Shown piece after piece: positions 33,840-41,505 of a stretch of 64,000 nt of DNA. A model generated the notes under the pieces. That model did not search any database and was not told the origin of the DNA. It was given only the letters and a program-made list of their open reading frames with translations. The position numbers and the translations under genes were made by a program. Source of the stretch: an archaeon (GTDB taxonomy: Archaea; Nanobdellota; Nanobdellia; Pacearchaeales; GW2011-AR1); the NCBI GenBank assembly GCA_018657525.1, contig JABHWZ010000002.1, positions 148,590 through 212,589 of the forward strand, given 5' to 3'. The first letter of the stretch is position 1. Every line of letters starts with the position of its first letter.

Positions 33840-34283
33840 TTAACTTCCTAAAGTTCCCTTGTATCCCCTATATCTCCCATATCCCAAAGAATCAAGTTCA
33901 TTATTCAAAAGTTCGTCAGCAATCTGCTGGTATGTATCCCATCTGCTAACATGCGTAAATTTGATTTTGTCAAAATTTTCAATTAGTTTTTGTACTTTTA
34001 AAAATGATTGAAGTAGGATAGGATTTTTTACTTTATATTCTCCAAGAAGTTGTTTGACAACTAATTCAGAATCAAGAAAACATTCCACTTCCTTATCTTT
34101 AACTTTTATAGCAAGTTCAAGCGCTTTAATAAGCGCTTCATATTCTGCTTGATTATTTGTAATTCTCTGCCCAATTCCTCCACTATAACGAATCAAGATT
34201 TCATTTTCTCGTCGAACAATTACTCCAATTGCTCCCGGACCAGGATTCCCTCTTGCTCCGCCGTCAGAATTTGTTTGAATCAT
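33840..34283 (-). CDS. rnhA: Ribonuclease HI-type protein
   Basis: The ATG at 34283 gives MIQTNSDGGARGNPGPGAIGVIV, the diagnostic RNase HI start with catalytic D7. Then 'NNQAEYEALIKALELA' (catalytic Glu) and 'FLDSELVVKQLLG' (catalytic Asp), ending 'IADELLNNELD' (fourth Asp). Removes RNA from RNA-DNA hybrids and acts on primers. Length (147 residues) is normal. Upstream of its start lies a 230-bp tandem repeat with hairpins, so its promoter or leader is unusual. Confidence 0.92.
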   Translation of the reverse strand: MIQTNSDGGARGNPGPGAIGVIVRRENEILIRYSGGIGQRITNNQAEYEALIKALELAIKVKDKEVECFLDSELVVKQLLGEYKVKNPILLQSFLKVQKLIENFDKIKFTHVSRWDTYQQIADELLNNELDSLGYGRYRGYKGTLGS

Positions 34284-34377
34284 AAGATTAAAAAAATTCC
34301 AAGGTTTAAATATTTTTAGAACTAGAATCTTTTTTGAGATTTGTTTGGAACTTTTGAAAAAAGAAAGGGGAGGAAGG

Positions 34378-34608
34378 GGAATCGTTCGAAGGATTGCAAG
34401 AGAAAACGATTCTAACTCACAAATCTTATTCAAGATTTGTCAATATATTTTTTTCTACCACTGTAGGTTCTTTTTTTGAAAAAAGAACCCCAAGGGAATC
34501 GTTTGCAGGAGGCAAAGAGAAAACGATTCTAACTCACAAATCTTATTCAAGATTTGTCAACATATTTTTTTCTACCACTGTAGGTTCTTTTTTTGAAAAA
34601 AGAACCCC
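34378..34608. repeat. Tandem direct repeat (two about 115-bp copies), each with three hairpins
   Basis: Copy 1 is 34378-34491 and copy 2 is 34494-34608; they differ at only a few positions near the left end plus one indel. Each contains three inverted repeats in order: GAATCGTT/AACGATTC, CAAATCTT-ATTC-AAGATTTG (8-bp stem) and GGTTCTTTTTT/AAAAAAGAACC (11-bp stem). This fills the 328-bp gap between the acylphosphatase stop (34612) and the RNase HI start (34283); no convincing gene is present. The 34310-34377 stretch looks like a decayed further copy. Confidence 0.75.
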
Positions 34609-34611
34609 ATT

Positions 34612-34887
34612 TTATATATGTAACACCTTAAAATTTCTAAACCCTTGATATCTTTCAGGTTTTTCTTTGATATCTCTAATCTGAGCGTGCTTCGGACCCG
34701 CTTTACATAACTCAGTCATTTTGTTTACTGCACTAGATTCTCCCTCTAAAAATATTTCAAGCCGCCCATCATCAAGATTCCTTACAAATCCTTTAACATT
34801 AAGTCGCTCGGCATTCTCTTTAATAAACGCACGGAAAAAAACTCCCTGCACAGTTCCATTAATATATAATCTAATTGACTTTTTCAT
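34612..34887 (-). CDS. acyP: Acylphosphatase
   Basis: The 91-residue product has the signature 'YINGTVQGVFFRAF' (phosphate-binding loop, Arg19) and 'GFVRNLDDGRLEI' (Asn37), both essential in the family. It hydrolyses acyl phosphates such as acetyl-phosphate. Standard length. The gene ends inside the hairpin-repeat region. Confidence 0.93.
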   Translation of the reverse strand: MKKSIRLYINGTVQGVFFRAFIKENAERLNVKGFVRNLDDGRLEIFLEGESSAVNKMTELCKAGPKHAQIRDIKEKPERYQGFRNFKVLHI

Positions 34888-34984
34888 ATTGTAATCTCTA
34901 AAGAACCCTTCTTATTAAGTTTTTGGATTTCTCATTTTTTATAATTCTCTAAAATTAATATATTCAAATCTACTTTGTATCCGC

Positions 34985-35191
34985 CTATAATTCGCGTCTT
35001 CTTTCTGCTTCTTCAACTAACTGTCTCAATCCACTGCAATTAAAAACTTCAGAATCATCTTGATCTAAAAATGCATAATGTTCCATAGAACCATCTTGTC
35101 TAGGAATAAATACTGGTTGAAGTCCCAAATCATCCCTTACAAAATCTGGTGCTCCCAAAAGTTTTTCATACTCGAATTCTCTGTAATCCAT
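34985..35191 (-). CDS. Small hypothetical protein
   Basis: A 68-residue acidic soluble protein (MDYREFEYEKLLGAPDFVRDDLG...). No motif recognised. Separate from its neighbours by about 60-100 bp on each side; a TATA-like TTTATAAACTG is present upstream on the minus strand near 35210. Confidence 0.5.
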   Translation of the reverse strand: MDYREFEYEKLLGAPDFVRDDLGLQPVFIPRQDGSMEHYAFLDQDDSEVFNCSGLRQLVEEAERRREL

Positions 35192-35250
35192 AATACCTCA
35201 TATAAAATTCAGTTTATAAAGTTTCACAATCTAAAAAACCATATTTATTC

Positions 35251-35835
35251 TCAAATCCCACGATAATCCAATTCATTATTCACCACAGCCATGGTTTGAG
35301 AAGCAAAATACATTTTATTCCCCACAGAAACAGCGGTTGCTATTTTTTTCAATCTCTTTAATTCTTTGTGTGGCAAACCCTCATGATCTCCAATAATAAA
35401 AACACAATCTTTTGAAATCTTTGCCTTTCTTATATCTTCCCCACGCTTATCCAAAATAAAAATCTCTTTGCCCTCATTTTCTAATTCCCCCACCACTTTC
35501 AAAAAAGATTTCTTTTCCACAAAACACCCCGGTAAAACTTCTTTCTTTTTTCCTTCATGATATTTATACAAAATCTTTTTAATCAAATTCGCCACATCCT
35601 TTTTAGACATCTCCAATTCTTCACTAACTTGAATTTCAATATGCTTCGGGGGGTCAGGCATCCCATAAAAAATAAAATGAAATTTAACATCTTCTCTAAA
35701 ACCATGACTCAAAAAAATTCCCTGAATGAAACTATGAATAGCAATATCCATCCTTCCAGCCTTCATTAAATTTCCCCCTGAAAGTGCCTTCCCAGAAGTC
35801 GAGGCTGAACTTGAAAAATAAATAAAATGTCTCAT
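35251..35835 (-). CDS. trmY: tRNA pseudouridine(54) N1-methyltransferase TrmY
   Basis: A 194-residue SPOUT-family protein. The knot region reads 'CVFIIGDHEGLPHKELKRLKKIATAVSVGNKMYFASQTMAVVNNELD', matching TrmY. It methylates pseudouridine-54 of archaeal tRNAs. Length is normal. Cbf5, a pseudouridine synthase, lies close by, though on a separate transcript. Confidence 0.88.
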   Translation of the reverse strand: MRHFIYFSSSASTSGKALSGGNLMKAGRMDIAIHSFIQGIFLSHGFREDVKFHFIFYGMPDPPKHIEIQVSEELEMSKKDVANLIKKILYKYHEGKKKEVLPGCFVEKKSFLKVVGELENEGKEIFILDKRGEDIRKAKISKDCVFIIGDHEGLPHKELKRLKKIATAVSVGNKMYFASQTMAVVNNELDYRGI

Positions 35836-35960
35836 TCAAAATAACCTCTGTATTTTTTTTTGAATGAATGAAAATTTTCCTTTGGACCTACTCGGTAGAT
35901 TTGATTTCATGCTCTAAAAACTATCCAAACCTTTTTATAACTTGTTAAATTTAATTATCT

Positions 35961-36194
35961 ATGAAAACCGCCGAGGCGATAGGATGGATTGGAACAATTC
36001 TGATTGTTTTAGCATATTTTCTTATCAGTTATAATTTCTTAATTTCTGAAAATTTAATTTATCAAACAATGAATCTTCTTGGAGCTTCCGCACTTTTTTA
36101 CACTGCTTTTAAAAAACACTCAGCTTCAATTGCGACACTTCAATTTATCTGGGGAATAATTGCAGTGGTAGCTTTATTTAGAATTATCCTTTAA
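35961..36194 (+). CDS. Small membrane protein, CBU_0592-like
   Basis: A 77-residue protein with three hydrophobic helices; it starts 'AEAIGWIGTILIVLAYFLIS', the opening of the CBU_0592/SMR-like small membrane family. Transport role unknown. It converges with, and overlaps by 11 bp, the cbf5 gene on the other strand. Confidence 0.65.
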   Translation: MKTAEAIGWIGTILIVLAYFLISYNFLISENLIYQTMNLLGASALFYTAFKKHSASIATLQFIWGIIAVVALFRIIL

Positions 36195-37140
36195 TAGGTT
36201 GCATAACAAATTCTGGCTTTGCAAAAATTTCTTCGTCTCCGAGGAATTTGTAAATTCCCACAAATTTTTCTCCACAAAACACAGAAACAATTTCATCTTT
36301 TTTTAATCTAATCATTTTAACAACATATTTTTTGAGAAAAACTTTTCCATGATACAATTTCTGAACTGCATCTTCTTCAATCTGAACTTCTTTCATAATT
36401 TTTTTAATCGCTTCTTCAGCTGGAATAATATATTTTACCAAATCCTCTTCTTTAATCTTCTTCTCTTCCATCTGCAATTCGCGATGCCTATGCGCAATGG
36501 CTTCCCTGGCATCAGTCGGAGGCAATGAGGAGATGCCCCTTCCGATATCGCGATGCCTATGCGCAATGGCTTTCTCAAGTTCATATAAATTCATAAATTC
36601 TTTATCCTTTTCTGAAAAAATCCCCGCGTTTACCCTTCGTAATTCTAACATATGTGCTCCAATTCCCAGCTCCTTTCCTAAGTCATCAATTAACTTCCGA
36701 ATATAAGTTCCTCCCTCACATTTCACTTTAAACAAAATATCTTTGCCGTCTGTTTCCAATAATTCAAACTTATAAATTTCCCTTTCTCTTTCTTTCCGAG
36801 CAACTCGTGATTTAACAGGGGGAATTTGCTTAATTCTTCCAAGAAACTTTTTTTTAATCATAGATTCAACTTTCTTCAGCTCAACTTTTTCATGCATCCT
36901 CATAATTCCAACATACTCCTTATCATGAGAAAGAAAAAATCCTGTAAGTTTACACGCTCGGCTTAGAGCAATAGGCAAAACCCCTGTAACTTTTGGATCA
37001 AGAGTTCCAAAATGCGAGGCCTTTTTCAAATTTAAATTTTTGTGAATAAAATCTACAATCGCAAAACTTGTAGGACCTGAAGGTTTATCAATATTCAAAA
37101 TTCCAAATTCTAAAAGTTCTTTTAATGATTTTTGTTTCAT
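36184..37140 (-). CDS. cbf5: tRNA/rRNA pseudouridine synthase Cbf5 (TruB family) with repeat-encoded insertion
   Basis: The 318-residue catalytic subunit of H/ACA RNPs. It starts 'GILNIDKPSGPTSFAIVDFI' and has 'SHFGTLDPKVTGVLPIAL' with the catalytic Asp, 'GGTYIRKLIDDLG' and a C-terminal PUA domain ('VVKMIRLKKDEIVSVFCG...VGIYKF'). Residues about 190-219 (AIAHRHRDIGRGIS...DAREAIAHRHR) are encoded by an R2 repeat inserted in frame, in the linker before the PUA domain. The rest of the protein is intact, so it probably still works. Length otherwise normal. Confidence 0.92.
   Translation of the reverse strand: MKQKSLKELLEFGILNIDKPSGPTSFAIVDFIHKNLNLKKASHFGTLDPKVTGVLPIALSRACKLTGFFLSHDKEYVGIMRMHEKVELKKVESMIKKKFLGRIKQIPPVKSRVARKEREREIYKFELLETDGKDILFKVKCEGGTYIRKLIDDLGKELGIGAHMLELRRVNAGIFSEKDKEFMNLYELEKAIAHRHRDIGRGISSLPPTDAREAIAHRHRELQMEEKKIKEEDLVKYIIPAEEAIKKIMKEVQIEEDAVQKLYHGKVFLKKYVVKMIRLKKDEIVSVFCGEKFVGIYKFLGDEEIFAKPEFVMQPIKG
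36485..36570. repeat. Family R2 dispersed repeat inside cbf5
   Basis: An 86-bp copy, the same length as 2563-2648, with terminal direct repeats TGCCTATGCGCAATGG and internal GGCATC/GATGCC. The flanking match extends left to 36480. It is translated as the AIAHRHR...EAIAHRHR stretch of Cbf5. Confidence 0.75.
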
Positions 37141-37188
37141 ATATTATCCTATGGAAATACTTTTAAAGAATCTTTGGTTTTTGAAAAT

Positions 37189-37578
37189 ATGGTAAGAAAA
37201 CCAATAACATATTCTGGAAGAGTTTCTGGAGAGGGATATCAATTTGGAATTGAAACAAAAGTGACTCATTTTGAATGGGATGGTTCTGGAAGAATGGACG
37301 AAATGCCTGGAGATTTTTTAACTCAAGAAATTTATTTTTATGGAATGGACGAAGAGTTACAAGATGACCCTTTAACAGATGAAATTACTAGATGTTTAAA
37401 TCGTCTAGCAGTAGAATTGGAAATTTCAACTTTATGGAAGTCTCCTAACAAAAGAGAGATAACTTCTGAACCTAATGGATACGCAAAATTAGTTCATGAT
37501 ACTTTAATAAACGAAGTTCAAAGAAATCCCCAGAAGTACATTGGTATGATAAGACCTGCAGTAAAAAAAGCTCTTTAA
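37189..37578 (+). CDS. Hypothetical protein
   Basis: The ATG at 37189 (MVRKPITYSGRVSGEGYQFGIETKVTHFEWDG) gives 129 residues. Beta-rich N-terminal half, helical C-terminal half; no motif recognised. TATA-like CTTTTAAAGAA (about 37160-37170) precedes it. Converges with the AlkD-like gene with a 4-bp overlap of 3' ends. Confidence 0.55.
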   Translation: MVRKPITYSGRVSGEGYQFGIETKVTHFEWDGSGRMDEMPGDFLTQEIYFYGMDEELQDDPLTDEITRCLNRLAVELEISTLWKSPNKREITSEPNGYAKLVHDTLINEVQRNPQKYIGMIRPAVKKAL

Positions 37579-38285
37579 TTAAATTCCCCTTTCAACCATT
37601 TTTTCCTTTCTTCTGCTTCAAACTTTTCAATTGCATATCTCAACATTGTCCGAGGCATTTTTTTGCAATTCATTCTCAAAAAACATTTTAAACTTTCCCT
37701 ATCTCTTTTCCCCAATTCCCTCAACATCCATCCCACTGCCTTATGAATTAAATCCTCTGAATCTCCCAAAAGCTCGGCTGAAATACTCAAAACATCTTCT
37801 GAAAATTTTTCTTTTCTAATAAAAGCAAAAGTTGAAATAATTGAAATTCTCCTTTCCCAAATATTTTTAGACTTCGCAAGTTTTTTTAAAATATTTTTTA
37901 TTCCAGGATTTTCAAGTAAATAATCTCCCACAATCTGCGGAGCAGAAATATCAACTAAATCCCAATTATTTATTCTCTTAGCATTTGCCAAATAAAAATT
38001 AAAAATTCCCCCTCTTTCAATTTTGTTCCCCTCTTTATATTTTTTAATTAAACTAACTAGCGCAGCCAAACGATGTTCATGAATTTTGGAATTTAACAAA
38101 TTTTGAATCTGCTCTAAATCCAATTCATAATTTGAAATAATTTGGCGAGTGACTGGAACTTTTATCCCAAGAAATATATCTCCTTCTCCATATTCCCCTG
38201 CCCCGGTTTTAAAAAATTTCTGGAAAATTTTTGCCTGTTTTGAATCCGCAACTTTTTCTAAATCTTTTTTTAATTTATTTAACAT
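37575..38285 (-). CDS. AlkD-like DNA alkylation repair (HEAT-repeat) protein
   Basis: The 236-residue product is built of HEAT-like helix pairs with family landmarks 'FFKTGAGEYGEGDIFLGIKVPVTRQI', 'HEHRLAALVSLIKKY', 'INNWDLVDISAPQIVGDYL', 'IWERRISIISTFAFIRK' and 'DLIHKAVGWMLRELGKRD'. AlkD family proteins excise alkylated bases. The key W-D and R positions appear present. Lies directly after the ribosomal protein cluster on the minus strand. Confidence 0.88.
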   Translation of the reverse strand: MLNKLKKDLEKVADSKQAKIFQKFFKTGAGEYGEGDIFLGIKVPVTRQIISNYELDLEQIQNLLNSKIHEHRLAALVSLIKKYKEGNKIERGGIFNFYLANAKRINNWDLVDISAPQIVGDYLLENPGIKNILKKLAKSKNIWERRISIISTFAFIRKEKFSEDVLSISAELLGDSEDLIHKAVGWMLRELGKRDRESLKCFLRMNCKKMPRTMLRYAIEKFEAEERKKWLKGEFN

Positions 38286-38294
38286 ATTTTAAAA

Positions 38295-38891
38295 TTATTT
38301 CGCTAAAGCTTTTCTCTGAGGTCTTTTAGGTGCCTTTGTTTTTCCACCAGTGTCATGTTTTGCTCGTTTTGATGCTGCCTTTTCTAGTGCCTTCCCTGCT
38401 TCAACAACAGAAGCCTTTTTTTCTTTCTCTTCTACTTTTGCTTCGGCTTCCTTAGTCTTGCTTTCTAAAGTTTCCTTTTTCACAGCGTCGGCCACAGCTT
38501 TTTTACCTTTAACTTTTTCTGCAACTGCTTTCTCTGCTTTTTCAGCTCTTGCTTTTTTAAACTTCAACTTTGTAGAAAATTCAACTAACTCTACTTTCAC
38601 AGTTTCTCCGTTTTTAATGGCTTTAACCTTTACTTTATGCGGCGGATTTTTAATTCCTCGCGCCCATAAAAATTCATTCAAATATTTATCAATTTTAATT
38701 TTGTTCAAATCTCTATCATAAATTTTCATATGTTTTACTAAAAATTCTTTAACTGTCTTTATTGCCTTCGGCGTTTTCTTATAACGCGCAACATGCTGAT
38801 ACCGAGCTCTAAGTGGAATAACATATTCTCTTTCAAGAACATTAGATGTTTTCTTATCCACAGCTTTTTTTGTTTCTTTTTTCTCCGCCAT
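38295..38891 (-). CDS. rpl31e: Ribosomal protein L31e with long Lys/Ala-rich C-terminal tail
   Basis: The ATG at 38891 follows the upstream stop by one base. Residues about 18-105 are L31e ('EREYVIPLRARYQHVARYKKTPKAIKTVKEFLVKHMKIYDRDLNKIKIDKYLNEFLWARGIKNPPHKVKVKAIKNG'). A tail of about 90 low-complexity Lys/Ala/Glu residues follows, ending in a basic TKAPKRPQRKALAK. Ordinary archaeal L31e is about 90-100 residues, so the tail doubles the protein. It lies in an S19e-L39e-unknown-wHTH-L31e cluster. Confidence 0.9.
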   Translation of the reverse strand: MAEKKETKKAVDKKTSNVLEREYVIPLRARYQHVARYKKTPKAIKTVKEFLVKHMKIYDRDLNKIKIDKYLNEFLWARGIKNPPHKVKVKAIKNGETVKVELVEFSTKLKFKKARAEKAEKAVAEKVKGKKAVADAVKKETLESKTKEAEAKVEEKEKKASVVEAGKALEKAASKRAKHDTGGKTKAPKRPQRKALAK

Positions 38892-38892
38892 T

Positions 38893-39285
38893 TTAAACAA
38901 CTAATCTTCCCCCATGTCTTAAATTTAAATATAATTTAAAATCTGAATCTTTACCAGAAATTTCATACTTTCCCTCTTCTGTTCTACCTAAAAATCCTTT
39001 TGTAATCATTCTTCCTAATTGGGAAGAACAAGCATTTTGTTGAAACATCCTAGAAACTACTGCAACTTCTCTAACTCTCAAAGGTTTTCCTTCTCGAGCC
39101 ATTGATATCAAAATTTTTCTTTGTTGCTTGGATAGTTCTTTTTCCATTTTTGATTTATATCCTGGAGTTTTCAAATCAATTCTTTCTCTGTCCTCTAATT
39201 CATTTAAATCCCCTGCAAGTGTCATCCCCAATTCTCCGACTAGGAGCCCTTCCATATTTTCAACAGTATAATCTTCTTTAGCCAT
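38893..39285 (-). CDS. Winged-helix-like protein in ribosomal cluster
   Basis: The 130-residue product includes 'LSKQQRKILISMAREGKPLRVREVAVVSRMFQQNACSSQLGRMITKGFLGRTEEGKYEIS', a winged-helix pattern. It is tightly packed (one- or two-base gaps) between L39e and L31e genes, suggesting a role linked to ribosomes or their regulation. No named family assigned. Confidence 0.6.
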   Translation of the reverse strand: MAKEDYTVENMEGLLVGELGMTLAGDLNELEDRERIDLKTPGYKSKMEKELSKQQRKILISMAREGKPLRVREVAVVSRMFQQNACSSQLGRMITKGFLGRTEEGKYEISGKDSDFKLYLNLRHGGRLVV

Positions 39286-39286
39286 T

Positions 39287-39583
39287 TTAAGATCTTTCAG
39301 TTAGCCTCCAATTTTCATCAATTGAATTAACGATAGCCATCGTGAGTAATGATCCATTAATTTCCGAGCTTTCAGTGGTAGGCAATGTTTCTATACCCTT
39401 AATAATCAAATTTTTGTTATTTCTTCCTTTTTCCGTATATACCAATATCTGCCCATTAGCAGATTCATATTGGCCTCCCCTTGTTAAATCTCCCATCCAT
39501 TGATATCCCCTTTGTCTCATTCTTTTGTGAAATCTCCAAAATTTAATTTTATCTCCATTTGCGTCCTCTAGTCTAAATCTCAT
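39287..39583 (-). CDS. Hypothetical protein in ribosomal cluster
   Basis: The ATG at 39583 (MRFRLEDANGDKIKFWRFHKRMRQRGYQWMGDL) lies two bases after the L39e stop and gives 98 residues. Basic, aromatic N-terminal part; no motif recognised. Position inside the ribosomal transcript hints at an RNA-related role, which is inference. Confidence 0.55.
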   Translation of the reverse strand: MRFRLEDANGDKIKFWRFHKRMRQRGYQWMGDLTRGGQYESANGQILVYTEKGRNNKNLIIKGIETLPTTESSEINGSLLTMAIVNSIDENWRLTERS

Positions 39584-39585
39584 TT

Positions 39586-39798
39586 TTATCCCATATGCCA
39601 CTTTCTAATCTTCCGTGGCTTTATTTTTAATTTAGTTCTTCTCCATGACCTTCTATTTTTCGTGATGTGAGAAGGATGAACTTTTTTACCGACCCCAAAT
39701 TTTCTCAAAACAGCCCAAACCGGCGCCCACTTAGTCTGCCTTGTTTTCACTGCAAGCCGTTCTTTTCTTTTACCTTTTTGATTTTCATTATTTGTCAT
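39586..39798 (-). CDS. rpl39e: Ribosomal protein L39e
   Basis: A 70-residue very basic protein; the core 'RLAVKTRQTKWAPVWAVLRKFGVGKKVHPSHITKNRRSWRRTKLKI' corresponds to L39e, which lines the exit tunnel. It is about 20 residues longer than the usual 50-51, with extra residues at both ends. Its ATG overlaps the S19e stop (TAATG). Confidence 0.9.
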   Translation of the reverse strand: MTNNENQKGKRKERLAVKTRQTKWAPVWAVLRKFGVGKKVHPSHITKNRRSWRRTKLKIKPRKIRKWHMG

Positions 39799-40232
39799 TA
39801 TTCCTTACCCCCAACACTTTCTAAAAATTCTTTGCCTTTTGCAGTTAATTGTCGTCCTGGTTTTTTACTCCGCACACCCTTAATGTCTTCTGCGATTTCA
39901 GTAAAACCAGCCGCATCTGCTTGTTGTAAAATTGTTCTAATTATTTTCCCAGAAGCTCTCCTAAATTGCTCAGGTTTAAACCCTCGGTTTTTTTTACTTC
40001 CGTATTTTGTTCTTAATCTATTAACTCCTAGAATTCCCTTTTTGTAAACATTTCTTAAAATTGAAGCCGCCCTCTTATGCCAAAAATCTAAATCATCTAT
40101 CGGCCTCTCTTTCGCCGGACCAGATTTAACGAACTGTGCCCACTCTGGCTCCTCAAATTCCGGAACCTTCTTCAAAGCTGCAGCTAATTTTAAATTATAT
40201 TCTTGAGCGTCTAATTCGTATACTATATTCAT
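39798..40232 (-). CDS. rps19e: Ribosomal protein S19e
   Basis: The ATG at 40232 (MNIVYELDAQEYNLKLAAALKKVPEFEEPEWAQFVKSG) gives 144 residues. Typical S19e: 'DDLDFWHKRAASILRNVYKKGILGVNRLRTKYGSKKNRGFKPEQFRRASGKIIRTILQQADAAGFTE', ending in a GRQLTAKGKEFL segment. Heads the S19e-L39e-L31e cluster. Confidence 0.95.
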   Translation of the reverse strand: MNIVYELDAQEYNLKLAAALKKVPEFEEPEWAQFVKSGPAKERPIDDLDFWHKRAASILRNVYKKGILGVNRLRTKYGSKKNRGFKPEQFRRASGKIIRTILQQADAAGFTEIAEDIKGVRSKKPGRQLTAKGKEFLESVGGKE

Positions 40233-40318
40233 TTTTATTAGGCACATCTCGCGATGTTAGATAAACTCCTAGAGTTTTTTACCTACTATTTATTCAAATT
40301 CTTGCTTTATAAAACTTG

Positions 40319-40537
40319 TTATTTGCTCAAATACAATGGACTCAGTTTAGGTTTTGTGCAATGCCCTTCTTTGTCTCTAAGTCCTAATTGACACCGGCCT
40401 TTCAGATAATTGCTTTGGTCTTGATCTTTCGGACCATGAGGTCTAAAAACCCACTCTCCACAATATGTCTGACATCTTTGCTTACATTTTTCTGCCAGAA
40501 GCATTCCTTTATCAGTTGTATATCTTCCTTCTACCAT
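40319..40537 (-). CDS. Small Cys-containing hypothetical protein
   Basis: The ATG at 40537 (MVEGRYTTDKGMLLAEKCKQRCQTYCGEW) gives 72 residues with five Cys, three as C-x3-C-x3-C. It might bind metal or be a compact disulphide protein; no signal peptide. Alternative start at 40555. Unknown family. Confidence 0.5.
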   Translation of the reverse strand: MVEGRYTTDKGMLLAEKCKQRCQTYCGEWVFRPHGPKDQDQSNYLKGRCQLGLRDKEGHCTKPKLSPLYLSK

Positions 40538-40586
40538 AAAAAACCAACTAATCAACCATTTTTAAACATTTGTGTATAGAAAAATA

Positions 40587-40832
40587 CTATTCAACTTTGC
40601 CTCTTCGAAGTCGTTTCAAATTAATAATAAATCCAACCACTCGCGCTGAATAATTTGTCCCCAACTTTTCCAAAATTTCTTCAGAATACTTTTTAGTAGA
40701 ATCCTTTGCTTCACGGGCAGATTTCAAAACACTGACTTTCACATTCGAGTGTTTTTTAAAATGCGTTTTAAGAGTCGCAATAAAATTTTCTGTAATCCCT
40801 GATTTCCCGAGCTGAATTTTTGATAATGGCAT
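40587..40832 (-). CDS. yhbY: YhbY/CRM-domain RNA-binding protein
   Basis: The 81-residue product has 'IQLGKSGITENFIATLKTHFKKHSNVKVSVLKSA', the start and GxxG-like loop of the CRS1-YhbY domain, and ends 'YSARVVGFIINLKRLRRGKVE'. This KH-like domain associates with pre-ribosomes in bacteria and is common as a stand-alone protein in archaea. Confidence 0.8.
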   Translation of the reverse strand: MPLSKIQLGKSGITENFIATLKTHFKKHSNVKVSVLKSAREAKDSTKKYSEEILEKLGTNYSARVVGFIINLKRLRRGKVE

Positions 40833-40997
40833 AATTTCTAAAGAATTGTCGAGTTAATAAATCTTCCCAATCAAAATATTTAAATACCCTTAAGATTCAC
40901 TTATTTTATATCCCAATTTCTTAATTTTAAGGTATTTTACCGACGCTGCCAAAAACTTTATAAACCCATTTACTCAACATAACAGAGGCACATATTG

Positions 40998-41132
40998 ATG
41001 AATAACAAACCTTTGTTAAATTCCTGTGAAAAAAGAATTCTTGTAAAATCTTCTGGCTCTTTTTTATATTCTCCAAAAATGATTGGCTTAGCCATAATTT
41101 GGATAGAATTGAAAGGAGGTGAAAGAGAATGA
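40998..41132 (+). CDS. Small frame ending in an ndk-like tail
   Basis: A 44-residue frame from ATG 40998 to TGA 41132. Its last residues, IELKGGERE, and the underlying DNA (ATAGAATTGAAAGGAGGTGAAAG) match the 3' end of both ndk copies 20 kb away. It overlaps the next gene as ATGA, exactly like ndk and its follower. The first 34 residues are unrelated to ndk. TATA-like CTTTATAAACC lies about 35 bp upstream. Probably functions as a translational leader; whether the peptide matters is unknown. Confidence 0.45.
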   Translation: MNNKPLLNSCEKRILVKSSGSFLYSPKMIGLAIIWIELKGGERE

Positions 41133-41485
41133 GAAATGAACTAGAAAAAGCTCTTGAATTTATGTATGATTGTATTGGTGAGGATGGAAGAGCGGCTTAT
41201 AATTTTAGCTGCTCTGATCCTGATAGTACTGGACTTGTAGATTTTACTCATCCTGGAATAGGTTTGATTGCATTGGGAGAATATCGGAAATTTGAGGTGC
41301 CCACCTCTTTTGAAATTGAGGCCGGAAATATACTTAGGGGAGTGCCAGAATCAAAGAAAAGAAGAGAGGGATATCCTGAAAGTGCGTCACGAGTATATAG
41401 GCTTGCTGGGAATTTAGAGAGAGCCGTTAATCTTCAAAAGAGAGTAGCTGAAATTTTTGAACATAAATTAGCGGGAAAGAAATAA
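41129..41485 (+). CDS. Hypothetical protein (orphan gene behind ndk-like tail)
   Basis: A 118-residue soluble, mostly helical protein with no recognised family. The start is fixed by the GGAGGTGA site 6 bp upstream and the 4-bp overlap with the leader frame. It occupies the same slot as the orphan genes at 19432 and 21790 but is not visibly similar to them. Confidence 0.6.
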   Translation: MRNELEKALEFMYDCIGEDGRAAYNFSCSDPDSTGLVDFTHPGIGLIALGEYRKFEVPTSFEIEAGNILRGVPESKKRREGYPESASRVYRLAGNLERAVNLQKRVAEIFEHKLAGKK

Positions 41486-41505
41486 AACTTATTTTTTTTC
41501 TAAAA

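Noticed and set aside
34394-34648. 84-codon plus-strand frame over the tandem repeats
   Set aside because: Its sequence is just the repeat translated twice, with hairpins and T-runs; no ribosome site or family resemblance.
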